A stretch of DNA of 64,000 nt from Apium graveolens (GCF_009905375.1 NC_133647.1:48046506-48110505); one strand, 5' to 3'; positions 11,077 to 23,582 are shown, counted from the first letter of the stretch. Numbers and translations are program-made. The notes: generated from the sequence alone by a model not told the origin.

Positions 11077-12290
11077 CTAGTCGTTGGTAGGATCACCCTC
11101 TTCGGGTGGAGTATTAGGTTGTGGGTACACAGAATCAGCTCCAAAAAACAGGCCAATCGACCTCGACACCAGTGGCTCGGAAAGCAGTACCCAAAGCCTG
11201 TGTCAAATCCGCAGCAAAACGATTGTGAATGTCGTGCATAGCATCCATGCACCTCGTCAATCGCCTGTACTGCGCATCTCCAAGTCCAGAACTATCCCCT
11301 GTCTGCTGAGCACGAGAAGATCTAGCAGCTCCACAAGAGGATCTAGTAGCTGCCTGACGTGCTTGAGAAGAACCCCTGCATAAGTCTGATCAGCTGGCTA
11401 GCCACCCGGTAGATGATCATATGAATAACCCAAGCCCTTCTCATCGGCTTTACCGCCATACCACTCTTGCATCACCGAAATCGTCAAAATATCAATGGGA
11501 GCACTCGACATCTGTAATTGCTCATGCTCGGGCCGCCGAACACCAACTAAAGCACACAACTTCATAACAATGGAGGCATGAGGAATCGCCCCTGTGGTCC
11601 CCCTCACAGAAAGTGCAGGATACTCTGATGAATCACATAGCCGAGTTCCACATGCTCTTCATTCAAAATCCCCCATAGCAGAATAGCACGATCCACAGTA
11701 ACCTCGTGTGAATGTGAAGATAGCATGATATTAGCACAGACAAACAGGTTCCAAGCCCAATCATACATGATCATACACGAAGCAGGAAAAGTAAGCGGAT
11801 CATTCATGCCCGCCTTGTACTTCCAATCTGTCCCTGGAACACACAACTCATCCAAAATATAATCCAGATCAAAATCTTCCCTAGACTTGCTCACCCAATC
11901 CTCAGCAGTCGGTTTTCTCGCGCGTTGATTTAAGACCCTGCGAATAACATCGGGATGATAATCCATTGTCAACTCACGAACAACAGAGAACTCATTCTTT
12001 TCCGCCTTAGCATTCGCATAAAATTCCCGCACAATGCTCATCGGAACCGGAGCTGGTGCCTCACAGAAAGTCTGCCAACCCATCTCAACAATCATCTCCA
12101 AAAGCTTCCCATCCTTCGTCGTGGGTAAGAAACCCCTCTCCTTCGTAATCGACTTATACACCAGCCTACTAAACTCTACCTGAGCCTCCGGATAAATAAA
12201 TATGTTAGTCGTGCCTCCCGCACTAGTATCCTCGGTAGACGAGGGATGAGTGCTACTACTACCCGCGGTTCTCGCTCTTTTTGGTTCCAT
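11077..12290 (-). pseudogene. Extra ORF downstream of pol (putative plant transposon protein family)
   Basis: An ATG at 12290 (MEPKRARTAGSSS) opens a 228-codon frame ending at 11604. The sense then continues in other frames (RGTTGAIPHASIV near 11600-11550, LTQALGTAF near 11190) to a likely stop at 11077-11079, so at least three indels break it. The N-terminus is Ser/Thr-rich and low in complexity. The body resembles the conserved domain that databases call 'putative plant transposon protein', commonly found after pol in Athila/Tat elements. No signal peptide or membrane segment is evident, so I do not call it an envelope protein. Its function is unknown. Confidence 0.65.
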
Positions 12291-12908
12291 AACAACAATA
12301 GATAGAAATTTGGAGTTGAGTGGTGAATAGGTAAAGAAGATAGGGTTTTGTAAGTTAAAGTGATACGTGTGTATATAATGATGTGATGTATATATATATA
12401 AGAAGTAAAGGGATGGGTGTGGGTTTAGAAGTGTTTAGGGTGTAGAACTAGGATAAAAAATAGGATATAATTCGGGCTGGGGTTTGGGTTTAACTTTTTT
12501 TCTGTTTTCTTTTCCAGAGGGGTCGCGCGGCCGCCCTTCTTCAGACGCGGGGGTGCCATGCTTCTGGAAAAAAATTCAATTTTTTGATTTTTTTTCTTTT
12601 CGTAAGCTAAAATACAACAAATACACATAGGTTGTCTCCCACGAAGCGCATGGTTTACGTCACTAGCTTGACGTGAAACGTCGAAATCAAGTTATCGCAA
12701 GAATGGCGCTCACCACCTCATGGTTCTCCGTAACAGCATATTATTGCTTCAACCTTTGACCATTTACTTTGAACGCTTGGTCCGGATGTTTATCAAAAAT
12801 CTCCACAGCTCCATGTGGAAACACATTTTTGACAATGAACGGACCTGACCACCTCGACTTAAGCTTTCCTGGAAAAAGTCGGAGACGAGAGTTGAACAAT
12901 AGAACTTG
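12291..12908 (-). other. Spacer between the extra ORF and integrase
   Basis: No gene is seen. The stretch includes a GC-rich patch at about 12515-12558 (GTCGCGCGGCCGCCC) in otherwise AT-rich DNA. The right-hand part, about 12640-12908, still shows degraded coding sense continuous with the integrase C-terminus. Confidence 0.4.
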
Positions 12909-13935
12909 CTAACCAGGAACAAATGACTTGTGCACTAGCCTCCTATCATGCCATCTCTTGACCTTCTCTTTGTATACTTTATTATTCTCATAAGCCCGAA
13001 GACGGAACCAATCGAGTTCATTAAGTTGAAGCATTCTCTTCTCTCCAGCAGCTGCCATGTCAAGATTCAATTTCTTCAAAGCCCAATACGCTTTATGCAC
13101 TAACTTTGGAGGCAAATGAAATGCCTTCACATACACCAACTGGAACAGTGATACTCCTAGAGGAGTCTTGAATGTTGTTCTAAGGCCCAAACAGCTTCAT
13201 CTATATTCAAAGACCAATCTTTCCTTGACGAACTCACAACTTTCTCCGAGATTCGTTTGATCTCTTGATTAGGGACTTCAGCTTGCCCATTTTTTGAGGA
13301 TGATAAGCTGTGGCCACATGATGATTCACATGATATCTTTCCATTAATGCAGTAAACTTGTGATTGTAAAAATGCGATCGCTCATCACTGATTATGACCC
13401 TTGAAATACCGAAACGTGTGAATATCTGCTTATGAAGAAAATTTATCACCACCTTAGCATCGTTGGTTGGCAAAATTTTAATCTCAACCCATTTGGACAC
13501 ATAATCCACCGCCAAAAGAATATACTTATTGTTGCATGACGAGACAAATGGCCCCATGAAGTTGATTCCCCAAATATCAAAAATCTCAACTTCAAGAAGA
13601 ACATTGAGAGGCATCTCGTCTCTTTTGGACATATTTCCAACCCTTTGGCAGCGATCACATCTTAACACGAACCGATGAGCATCTTTAAATAATGTAGGCC
13701 AGAAAAATCTCGCTTGAAGGATACGGGCAACTCTCTTCTCTCCATTATAATGGCCACCATACCCAGTAGAGTGACAATATCTCAAAATACCCTTCGTCTC
13801 ACTATATGGAATGCATCTCCTGATAATCTGATATGCTTCCTGTATGAACAAGAACGGCTCATCCCATCGATACCACTTCACCTCATGTAGAAACTTCTTT
13901 CTTTGAGCATAAGAGAGTTCTGGGGGGAATAACAT
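12909..13935 (-). pseudogene. Athila-like integrase, frameshifted
   Basis: Minus-strand reading gives a zinc-binding domain (H..GYGGHYNGEKR..CDRCQRVG), then the core with Asp in FDIWGINFMGPF and Asp in ISDERSHF, where the usual DxGxHF is altered. Sense is lost at AYHPQKMGK, just where the catalytic Glu block should be. It resumes in another frame at 13190 (FKTPLGVSLFQLVYVKAFHLP) and runs to 12909. The missing Glu region and the frameshift mean it cannot encode a working integrase. Confidence 0.8.
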
Positions 13936-14022
13936 TACTCACAAGATAGTTCAAAATATCTGCAAACCATGGTTCTTCTTCTTGCACCCTAAAAAGTTGC
14001 TCATCAGGAAAAGATTCATTGA

Positions 14023-14704
14023 TCAACGTGTTATCCTGTGAAGCTTTGCCTTGATCTTCCAAAAGAGAGATGATCTGCTACCTGATTTTTTGTACCTTTT
14101 CTGTTCGAATTCCTGAAGCAGCAGAATCCATCGAATCAATCGAGGTTTTGAATCTTTCTTCAAGATCATATATCGAATAGAAGCATGATCAGTGTAAACC
14201 GTCACTTTTGTCCCAAGCAAATAAGATTGAAATTTCTCGAAACCGTAGAAAATTGTCAAAAGCTCCTTCTCTGTAGTAGTGTAATCCAGCTGAGCACCAT
14301 TAAGGGTTTTACTAGCATAGTAAACCACATGGAATATATTCTTCTTCCTCGGCCCAGAACTGCTCCAACTGCAAAATCACTAGCATCACACATCATCTCG
14401 AAGGGCTCATTCCAATCAGGTGCAATAATAATAGGTGTTGTAGTCAAACTCTTTTTCAAACTCTCAAACGCAGTTAAACATTCTTCCTAAAATTTGAAGG
14501 GAACATCCTTCTCCAACAGATTGCACAAGGGTTTAGAGATTTTGGAGAAATCTTTGATGAATCGCCAATAAAAACCCGCATGACCAAGAAAACTACGGAT
14601 CCCCTTAACTGAGATTGATGGAGATAGATTTTCAATAACCCCCACATTGGCCTTATCCATTTCAAGCCCCTTGCTTGAAACCTTGTGCCCAAGAATGATA
14701 CCCT
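14023..14704 (-). pseudogene. Athila-like RT end and RNase H (left copy)
   Basis: From the copia-2 LTR edge at 14704 the minus strand reads KGIILGHKVSSKG, the RT thumb (SFLGHAGFYWRFIKDFSKI) and the RNase H start ([15 protein letters not shown]). After a frameshift near 14330 it reads [20 protein letters not shown] and [11 protein letters not shown]. The stretch 14300-14704 is duplicated at 20581-20984 with only a few differences. The upstream part of the same RT is at 22659-23253, beyond copia-2 and its duplicated LTR. Confidence 0.8.
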
Positions 14705-16372
14705 TGTTGGATTTTAAATGCAGCGGGGCATGGCAAAACACTTTTACACATACAAAATCCAAATAAAAGCATATAAATCGTGAATAAAAATTCGAGGGAT
14801 CGAATCTAACCTTTTAAAATAATTCGGAGACAACGATCAGAGATCCTTAGCAGTTGCTCCTCAAGTGTGAAGCACTCCACCGGTATCCACCAAGAAAATG
14901 ATGTTAAGGAGGAGGAAGGAGGTGGAGAGAATTGGGTTTTCCAAACTTTTTGGGTTTTCAGGTTGGTTGGAATAAAATTAGGGTCTATAATAGTGTATTT
15001 ATAGGCAAAATTTTCAGCTGAAATTTTCCCATAAATATTATTATTATTATCCCATTTATTATTCTCACTAACAATTAAAACCCCTTGAATCATTAATCCT
15101 TTTTCTAAACACTTTAGAAATAATTCTCTCTCTTGATTTAATTTCCAAAAATTAAATCCTCTAATTAATAATATTAAGAACTTTTCTTAATTAATTTATA
15201 ATCAATTAAATCTCATTTAATCAATTATTAAATTTGCCAATTAATTATTTATTTCACAAATAAATAATTATTTAGCCATTATTAATTAATTCCTCCACCA
15301 TTAAATCATTCCCCTTTTATGGTGTGACCCTGTAGGTTCAATATTAAGCCGGTAGTAGAAATAAATAATAATAAAACTATTTTAACATTATTTATATAAA
15401 TTCTCTAATTTATTAAATATGATTAATTAATTAATCACATTTATTCTACATCGTGAGGGATACTTCTCAGCATATCGCGACTATCCGGATAATATGAATT
15501 CACTGCTTAGAATATCAAGAACCTATTCAGTAAATAGTTACCGTACAATAAACTCCTTCTACCCTACAATGTCCCGATTAAATATAAGGCATGGATCTCG
15601 TGTCAAGCCTATCTAATTCAATCACTTGCTTTCCATTTACTATGCTTAGTTCTATGCAAATTAGAAACTCCTTTCTAATTTTATTTACTCTGGCCAGAGA
15701 TTCCTGAACTAGCATAAGTGGATCAGCCTTGAACATTCGCTTCCTTCACTGGAAGGGGTAGATCCTTTATTGATCATACACTATCTTCGTGTACAAATTC
15801 CTATACCCAGAAGAGCCCTAATAATTGTCCCTGGAGACTAAGAACTAAACCAATGCATAGTTCAGTGTACACAAGATGACTGTGATGACCTCAAGTCTAA
15901 GGATACTTGTACAACTATCACTATGTGAACAACTGCTGACACATGAATGAACTCCATCAGTTGTTTAGCTGTGCGAGTTATGTTCAGTGAACTTATTCCA
16001 TAATAAGCACCTACATACTAGATATAGTGTCACCACACAAATGTCTATAAGAACAGACATCCTTCATAATGAAGCAAGCATAGTATGTACCGATCTTTAC
16101 GGATTATTAATTACCAGTTAGTAATCCTATAACATGGAACTATTTAAGTTTAGAGTTATCATCTTTTTAGGTCTCACTATTATGATCTCATCATAATCCA
16201 TAAAAAGCTTTACTCTAAACTATGGTATATCTTATTTAAACACTTAAATAGATAGAGCCCGTAATAAAAACAAAACAAGTCTTTTATTAAAATCAATGAA
16301 ATCAAAACAGATTACACAGGAAGTTATTCCTAAATCCTAATTCATGATTGGACTTAGGACATATTCCTTTCA
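14705..16372 (-). repeat. Copia-2 3' LTR (1668 bp)
   Basis: On the minus strand it begins TGAAAGGAATATG and ends ATCCAACA. The outer flank ACCCT at 14700-14704 matches ACCCT at 22654-22658, showing the original insertion site. It differs from the LTR at 20985-22653 by a few percent by eye. Confidence 0.85.
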
Positions 16373-16386
16373 ATCTCCCACTTGTA

Positions 16387-18163
16387 CTAAAGCCAATCAC
16401 CCTGGTATCTAATACCCATCTTGTCTTTATGACGATCAAAGTGACTTTTATAAAGTAGCTTTGTGAGTGGGTCTGCTATGTTGTTATGTGTGTCAACTCT
16501 AATTCAATACAATATAAGAAATGTTACCGCGCTCCCACTAACCCTTTTGTAAACGCATGGTTCATCTACGTTTTTGATAAATCAAACTCTTTGATTGTCT
16601 CATCAAAACGAATGTTCCATCTTTTGAGAAGCTTGCTTTAAACCACATATGGTTCGCAGTAGCTTACACACTAGGTTTTCATTTCCCTCGGAAAGAAAAC
16701 CATCTGGCTATATGCCAGATCTCATAGTCGTAGTAAGCAGCAATCGCAAGCAAAATCCGAACTGATTTTAACAGGGCTACAGGTAAAAGGTTTCATCAAA
16801 GTCAATCCATTGCCTTTGTTTGAATCCTTTTGCCACAAGCCTGGCCTTATAGGTCTCCACCTGGCCATCTGCTATAATCTATCTTTTGTATACCGTATAC
16901 ATAGATTCCATTCTAGATTTCATGGCACTATGCCATTTCTCTGAGTCAACACTACTCATAGCCTCATTATAGGTTACAGGGTCGTCATCATCAATGATCG
17001 ACAACTCTTTGTCATTCTCAATGACAAGGCCATATTACCTCTCAGGTTGGCGAGACATTCTCCCTGAACTATGAATGGGCTATTCCACAAAAGGTTGTTC
17101 AGTCAGAACAGGTGTTTCCACTTGATCCGTAGTAGTTTATGCTTCTTGAACTTCATCAAGTTCAAATTTGCTCCCACTGTTTCCTTCAAGGCTAAACTCC
17201 TTTTCCAAGAAGGTAGCATATCTAGAGACAAACACCCGATGATCGGTGTAAAAGTAATACCCTAAAGTCTCTTTAGGATATCCCACAAAACCACATTTTA
17301 CGGATCGATATTCCAGCTTATCTGGGTCAACTTACTTGACATAAGATGGACATCCCCAAATCTTAACGTGTTTAAGACTCGGTTTCCTTTCTTTCCATAT
17401 CTCATACGGAGTTTAAGGAACAGATTTTGAAGGCACCTTATTCAGTAAATATGCTGAGGTTTCCAATGCATAACCCCATAGGAATACTGGAAGATTTGCA
17501 TAGCTCATCATGGACCGAACTATGTCTAACAAAGTTCGATTTCTCCTTTCAGATACCAATCTGGAGGAGTCCACTGGGAGACTATACCATTTACTTTGAG
17601 ATAATCTAGAAACACTCCATTAAAGTATTCACCACCTCGATCTGATCGAAGAGTTATAATACTATGTTTGGTTATTTCTCCACTTCATACTTATATTCTT
17701 TGAACTTTTCAAAGGCCTCAGACTTGTGTTCCATCAAACACATATCCGAATCCAGATCTATCATCTATGAAAGTAATGAAGTATGAAAATCCACCCATGG
17801 TTTGCTTAGACATTGGTCCACATACATCTGTGTGTACCATTCCTAGCAAATTTGCAGTCCTCTCTCCATGTCTACTAAATGGAGACTGCAGTGCCACTAT
17901 AAAGTGAGATTTTCATCATCCCTTTTCTTTTATTAGTTTGTTCAATCTGAAGTAAATTATGTCACATATAAACAGACCATTATTTAAAGTACCAAGTCCA
18001 TAAAGAATATTATCTCTAAGAATAGATTATTCATTATTCTCAATAATAAATGAAAATCCAGCCAAGTCTAACATGGGAATAATATTCCTCATAATCGAGG
18101 GAACAAAATAACAATTATTTCAAACAATAGTCTTGCCCGTAGGCCTATGTAAATGAAATGATT
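16387..18163 (-). pseudogene. Copia-2 pol remnant
   Basis: Frames are broken throughout. Recognisable minus-strand pieces are the C-terminus (DPLTK..GIRYQGDWL, stop at 16387-16389), an RT fragment ending about FLILY at about 16515, and integrase pieces to about 17900. At about 16510 the RT jumps directly to RVDTHNNIADP near the end of RNase H. The YVDD catalytic motif and all of RNase H are gone. This deletion includes and exceeds the one in copia-1. Confidence 0.7.
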
Positions 18164-19184
18164 CTACATCTTCAGCAGCAACTCTTGCTCCATTTCTATC
18201 AGTAGAATCACCTCCTCTTCCTCAAGAGTCCTACTTCTCCTTGGTCCCTGCAACAAATTGCAGATATGAGAACCACAGGCGGTATCTAATACCCAAGTAG
18301 AAATTTGATTTAATGACATATTCACTTCTATCATGAACATACCTGAATCAGAAGCGGTAGTCTCACTACCCTTCTTCTTCTTCAATTCTGCAAGGTAAAC
18401 CTTGCAGATCCTCTTCCAGTGCACCACTTTGTTACAGTGAAAGCAAACAACTTTGCTCTTGGGGTCTTCAGCTTTTGGTGGAACCGGCTTTTCTTCACCT
18501 ACTTTCTTCTTCTTGGAAGAGTTCCTCTTCCTTTTCTTAGGATTGGAACCTTCACCAATTAGAAGAACAGAACTCTTCTTAGGGGGAAAATTTGATTCCG
18601 CAGTCTTCAACATGTTGTGCAGTTCAGGCAGGCTGACATCCAACTTATTCATGTGAAAGTTCACAACAAACTGCGAGAACGAACTCGGAAGCGATTGCAA
18701 GACCAAGTCTTGGCTCAGCTCCCCATCCATGGCAAAACCAAGTTGTCCAAGACGTTCAATCAAATTGATCATCTTAAGTACATGGTCATTCACAGATGAT
18801 CCCTCAGACATCTTACAACTGAACAGCTCCTTCGATATTTCATATCGAGCTGTCCTCCCTGCCACATTATACAACTCTTATAGATGCATGAGGATAGTGT
18901 GAGCATCCATATGCTCATGTTGCTTCTGTAGCTCAATGTTCATGGAAGCTAGCAGCTAGCATGATGCATTGAGCAACATTTGCATCATCTTTCCACTTAC
19001 GATACACAACATGTTCATCATTATGTGCATCACTAGCAGGTTCAGTAGGCTTAGGTGAGTCAATCACGTATTCCAGCTTCTCAATCCTGAGAACAATTCT
19101 CAAGTTTCGAAGCCAGTCAGCATAATTAGGACCAGTCAATTTGTGAGCATCCAGTATGCTCCTGAGTGATAGTACAGAAGACAT
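18164..19184 (-). pseudogene. Copia-2 gag and protease start
   Basis: The start is the ATG at 19184 (MSSVLSLRSIL), matching copia-1. A frameshift near 18930-18940 splits gag. The second part has the zinc knuckle CFHCNKVVHWKRIC, in which the last two ligand spacings survive but Gly is replaced, and the protease motif DTACGSHIC. The same DTA change is seen in copia-1, so it predates the split of the two copies. Confidence 0.8.
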
Positions 19185-19371
19185 AACGTACAAAGTAAAT
19201 TTGTAAATGATAAACACATAACAACACTTAGCAAATATTCGATTTCATTTCAAAACACTATATGAATCGGGTCTTTATTCATAAGTGGCTCCCACTAGTT
19301 TTCCTAATTTATTCAACCCCCTACATGAAAAATTAAGCATCCATAATGCTAGTGGGAATAGGGATCCTACA

Positions 19372-19710
19372 TTCCATTACACAACCCCGGCTATAGCACG
19401 AACCGCCATGCAATGTTCAATAGGCAGACAACTCTTGTCAATTACATCTCATGTTATTCCCTAATCAAACTTTAGCCTCTTGAATAATTGAGTCTCGGCT
19501 GTAGCATGACAAACTCAATATTCTAAGTCAAGTCTAACCCAATATTCCGTACAGTTGAATCAGTCCCCAAAGGCCCACGGCTGTAGCACGTACCGACCTT
19601 TAGATTCTTATTCAATGTACACATCTCTATGTAATAGACAAGTATTTCTTATTTCGAAATCAAAGCCCTCGGCTGTAGCACGAACCAACAATGATTCAAA
19701 AATAAGAACT
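19372..19710 (-). other. Four leader stem-loops of copia-2
   Basis: These are the minus-strand counterparts of the copia-1 array. Stem 4 pairs 19375-19382 with 19408-19415. Stem 1 pairs 19648-19662 with 19692-19706. Stems 3 and 2 lie near 19481-19523 and 19556-19606. The apical motif is kept in all four (CGTGCTATAGCCGGGG, CATGCTACAGCCGAG, CGTGCTACAGCCGTGG, CGTGCTACAGCCGAGG). Stem 4 shows a C-G to U-A exchange relative to copia-1 and two G-U pairs, so pairing is kept while sequence changes. Confidence 0.65.
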
Positions 19711-20452
19711 ACTTTTCTATCATGTTGGAAGGCTATGACCGACACAAGCCCGTTGTATCATTGGCCAATTACTACTTGATATTATTTAATTTTAGAGGGA
19801 TTATATTACGTTACAATCATAATCATATTATAAAGAGATTCTTCCTTTTAAATTAAATATTTCAAATCAATAATCAATAATCAGATGATTCCCAGATCGG
19901 GTGGAGCATTGTCAAGAGGCGTCACTTAATAACCCTTTCTTACAGATAGAAATCTGTTGTTGACAAAATCATCCTTTCTCTCATATCGAAAATTCATATT
20001 CAATTACGTGTTTCACAAACACAAGAATCTCATGATTGTATTTATAATATTGTTATTAAGGTTATGAAACAATTTCACTATACTAGGTTGTCTAACAAAC
20101 GCCTTATGTTCATTTAAGTTCACCTAAATCTATCATCGCATGATAAACTAAGCATATATCACATATATAAACATGAATAAACATCAAGGTAGGCATGTTA
20201 CATCATCTATCACATTAGTCTAAGCATTATACATCTCTATGTATCACATGAAGCATTTAAAAGCAATTAAAATAGTCAAAAACATCTTTAAAACACTTCA
20301 TGGAAATATAAACAGTTCAAAACTTTTATATAAACTAAAATTCATCACTCCATTAGATCCGTCTCAGAAAAACGAATCCAACGGTATATTGCACGCCCAA
20401 AACGGAGTTACGAAACTCCCAGAAAATCAATTTTAATATCAACAGACGGGCT

Positions 20453-20576
20453 GTAACGCATTACAGGAACGCGTTACAAGCCCTGCAACGCATTCTGGTG
20501 ATGCGTTACACCCCTTTTAAGCCATTAAAGGGTGTAACGCATTCCGTGAATGCGCCACAGGTGTGTAATGCATTCC
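20453..20576 (-). repeat. GTAACGC palindrome array in copia-2, cut at its outer end
   Basis: This is the same palindrome series as in copia-1 (3994-4120), on the opposite strand. The outermost unit is interrupted near its centre at about 20576. Four further bases follow, then gypsy RT sequence begins at 20581. Confidence 0.75.
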
Positions 20577-20580
20577 AGCG

Positions 20581-20984
20581 TTAAGGGTTTTACTAGCTAG
20601 TAAACCACATGGAATATATTCTTCTTCCTCGGCCCAGAACTGCTCCAACTGCAAAATCACTAGCATCACACATCATCTCGAAGGGCTCATTCCGATCAGG
20701 TGCAATAATAATAGGTGTTGTAGTCAAACTCTTTTTCAAACTCTCGAACGCAGTTAAACATTCTTCATAAAATTTGACGGGAACATCCTTCTCCAACAGA
20801 TTGCACAAGGGTTTAGAGATTTTGGAGAAATCTTTGATGAATCGCCAATAAAAACCCGCATGACCAAGAAAACTGCGGATCCCCTTAACTGAGATTGATG
20901 GAGATAGATTTTCAATAACCCCCACATTGGCCTTATCCATTTCAAGCCCCTTGCTTGAAACCTTGTGCCCAAGAATGATACCCT
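20581..20984 (-). pseudogene. Athila-like RT end and RNase H start (right copy)
   Basis: Reads [41 protein letters not shown] on the minus strand, in one open frame with a complete link across the stretch that is frameshifted in the left copy (14474-14500). It ends at the rearrangement junction near 20581. Confidence 0.8.
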
Positions 20985-22653
20985 TGTTGGATTTTAAACG
21001 CAGCGGGGCTTGGCAAAACACTTTTACACATACAAAATCCAAATAAAAGCATATAAATCGTGAATAAAAATTCGAGGGATCGAATCTAACCTTTTAAAAT
21101 AATTCGGAGACAATGATCAGAGATCCTTAGCAGTCGCTCCTCTAGTGTGAAGCATTCCACCGGTATCCACCAAGAAAACGATGTTAAGGAGGAGGAAGGA
21201 GGTGGGGAGAATTGGGTTTTCCAAACTTTTTGGGTTTTCGGGTTGGTTGGAATAAAATTAGGGTCTATAATAGTGTATTTATAGGCAAAATTTTCAGCTG
21301 AAATTTTCCCATAAATATTATTATTATTATCCCATTTATTATTCTCATTAATAATTAAAACACCTTTTAATCATTAATCCTTTTTCTAAACACTTTAGAA
21401 ATAATTCTCTCTCTTGATTTAATTTCCAAAAATTAAATCCTCTAATTAATAATATTAAGAACTTTTCTTAATTAATTTATAATCAATTAAATCTCATTTA
21501 ATCAATTATTAAATTTGCCAATTAATTATTTATTTCACAAATAAATAATTATTTAGCCATTATTAATTAATTCCTCCACCATTAAATCATTCTCCTTTTA
21601 TGGTGTGACCCTGTAGGTTCAATATTAAGCCGGTAGTAGAAATAAATAATAATAAAACTATTTTATCATTATTTATATAAATTCTCTAATTTATTAAATA
21701 TGATTAATTAATTAATCACATTTATTCTACATCGTGAGGGATACTTCTCAGCATATCGCGACTATCCGGATAATATGAATTCACTGCTTAGAATATCAAG
21801 AACCTATTCAGTGAATAGTTACCGTACAATAAACTCCTTCTACCCTACAATGTCCCGATTAAATACAAGGCATGGATCTCGTGTCAAGCCTATCTAATTC
21901 AATCACTTGCTTTCCATTTACTATGCTTAGTTCTATGTAAATTAGAAACTCCTTTCTAATTTCATTTACTCTGGCCAGAGATTCCTGAACTAGCATAAGT
22001 GGATCAGCCTTGAACATTCGCTTCCTTCACTGGAAGGGGTAGATCCTTTATTGATCATACATTATCTTCGTGTATAAATTCCTATACCCAGAAGAGCCCT
22101 AATAATTGTCCCTGGAGACTAAGAACTAAACCAAAGCATAGTTCAGTGTACACAAGATGACTATGATGACCTCAAGTCTAAGGATACTTGTACAACTATC
22201 ACTAAGTGAACAACTGCTGACACATGAGTGAACTCCATCAGTTGTTCAGCTGTGCAAGTCATGTTCAGTGAACTTATTCCATAATAAGCACCTACATACT
22301 AGCTATAGTGTCACCACACAAATGTTTATGAGAACACACATCCTTCATAATGAAGCAAGCATAGTATGTACCGATCTTTTCGGATTATTAATTACCAGTT
22401 AGTAATCCTATGACCAGGAACTATTTAAGTTTAAAGTTATCATCTTTTTAGGTCTCACTATTATGATCTCATCATAATCCATAAAAAGCTTTACTCTAAA
22501 CTATGGTATATCTTATTTAAACACTTAAATAGATAGAGCCCGTAATAAAAACAAAACAAGTCTTTTATTAAAATCAATGAAATCAAAACAGATTACACAG
22601 GAAGTTATTCCTAAATCCTAATTCATGATTGGACTTAGGACATATTCCTTTCA
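20985..22653 (-). mobile_element. Copia-2 family solo LTR (1669 bp) in gypsy RT
   Basis: TGAAAGG..ATCCAACA on the minus strand is bounded by ACCCT on both sides (20980-20984 and 22654-22658). Removing the LTR and one ACCCT restores the RT reading HFMV-stop-QGIILGHK across the junction, which confirms the exact insertion point. Confidence 0.85.
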
Positions 22654-22658
22654 ACCCT

Positions 22659-23576
22659 GTTACACCATGAAGTGACATTATTCCCAATTTAGCACCATAT
22701 TGGTCTCAACGCATCTTTTCAGTACCAAACCAAGATTATGCAAGTACTCGTCATACGAAGTCCTGAACACAGAGAAGTCATCCATGAACACCTCCACATT
22801 AGTGCCAATCATTTCAGAGAATATGGCCATCATGCATATCTGAAAAGTAGCAGGTGCACCGAAAAGTCCGAAAGAACCTCGATAGAAAGCGAAAGTGCCA
22901 AAAAGACATGTGAAGGTGGCCTTCTCCTGATCTTCTGGGGCAATGCAAATCTGATTATAGCCCGAATACCCATCCAGAAGGCAATAATAAGCATGACCAG
23001 CCAACCTGTCAAGCATTTGATCAATGAATGGAAGCGGGAAGTGATCCTTCCTGGTGGCTTTATCCAGCTTCTGATAATCCATGCATACTCTCCATCCTGT
23101 GACTTTCTGAGTAGGAATGAGCCCATTCTTTTCATTAGCAACAACTATAATGCCTCCTTTCTTAGGCACACACTGCACCGGGCTCACACATGAACTGTCA
23201 GAAATTGGATAGATGATCCCTGCATCCAGCCATTTAAGAATTTCCTTCTTCACAACCTCTTCATGATAGGATTGAGTCTTCTCTGTTGTTCCACTGTTGG
23301 CTTACTTCTTTCCTCAAGCAGAATTTTATGCATGCAATAAGAAGGGCTGATTCCCTTGATATTTGCTATAGTCCATCCGATTGTTGATTTTAACTCTTTC
23401 AGAATTCTCAAGAGCTTGTCTTCGTTACTACCTGAAAGGTCAGATGCAATAATAACAAGCAAAGTAGATGTATCACCTAAAAAAGCATACCTCAAGTGAT
23501 CAGGCAGTGGTTTGAGCTCAAGTGTGGGAGCTTCCTCAATAGATGGCTTAAGACGCTCCTGAGAATTTTTAAGCAT
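22659..23576 (-). pseudogene. Athila-like reverse transcriptase, N-terminal and palm part
   Basis: From 23576 the minus strand reads a pre-RT segment (LKPLPDHLRYAFLG). A frameshift near 23253 leads into KKEILKWLDAGIIYPISDS, WRVCMDYQKLDKATRKDHFPLPFIDQMLDRL and the catalytic FMDDFSVF. The motif GSFGLFGAPATFQ departs from the usual MPFGLCNAPATFQ. It ends VLNWE, followed by stops, where the copia LTR entered. The remainder is at 20581-20984 and 14023-14704. Confidence 0.85.
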
Positions 23577-23582
23577 TGATAA

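Larger units (their letters stand above)
14705..20580 (-). mobile_element. Copia-2: Angela-like copia element, truncated in its leader
   Basis: The 3' LTR is at 14705-16372. It is flanked on the outside by ACCCT (14700-14704) and on the inside by the polypurine tract (16373-16383 on the plus strand). Decayed pol lies at 16387-18163, gag at 18164-19184, and the leader from 19185 to about 20576. The leader stops abruptly inside a palindrome and joins a second copy of the gypsy RT at 20581. Its 5' LTR as such is absent. The element is a close relative of copia-1, sharing gag sequence, leader hairpins, the palindrome array and loss of the RT/RNase H region. Confidence 0.8.
20581..22653 (-). repeat. 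Duplicated segment: gypsy RT part plus copia LTR (second copy of 14300-16372)
   Basis: The two segments have the same length (2073 bp each by my boundaries) and align from end to end. This copy contains gypsy RT (20581-20984), ACCCT (20980-20984) and an LTR (20985-22653), followed by ACCCT (22654-22658) and the rest of the gypsy RT. It is therefore a normal solo-LTR allele of the site, joined in tandem to a full-element allele. Confidence 0.75.

Noticed and set aside
11604..12290. Envelope protein call for the ORF after Athila-like pol
   Set aside because: Position suggests env-like, but no signal peptide or membrane helix is visible; described only as an extra ORF of the plant-transposon-protein type.
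20985..22653. Calling this LTR the ordinary 5' LTR of copia-2
   Set aside because: Gypsy RT and a target copy (ACCCT) lie between it and the copia-2 body, so it is a solo LTR in a duplicated segment.
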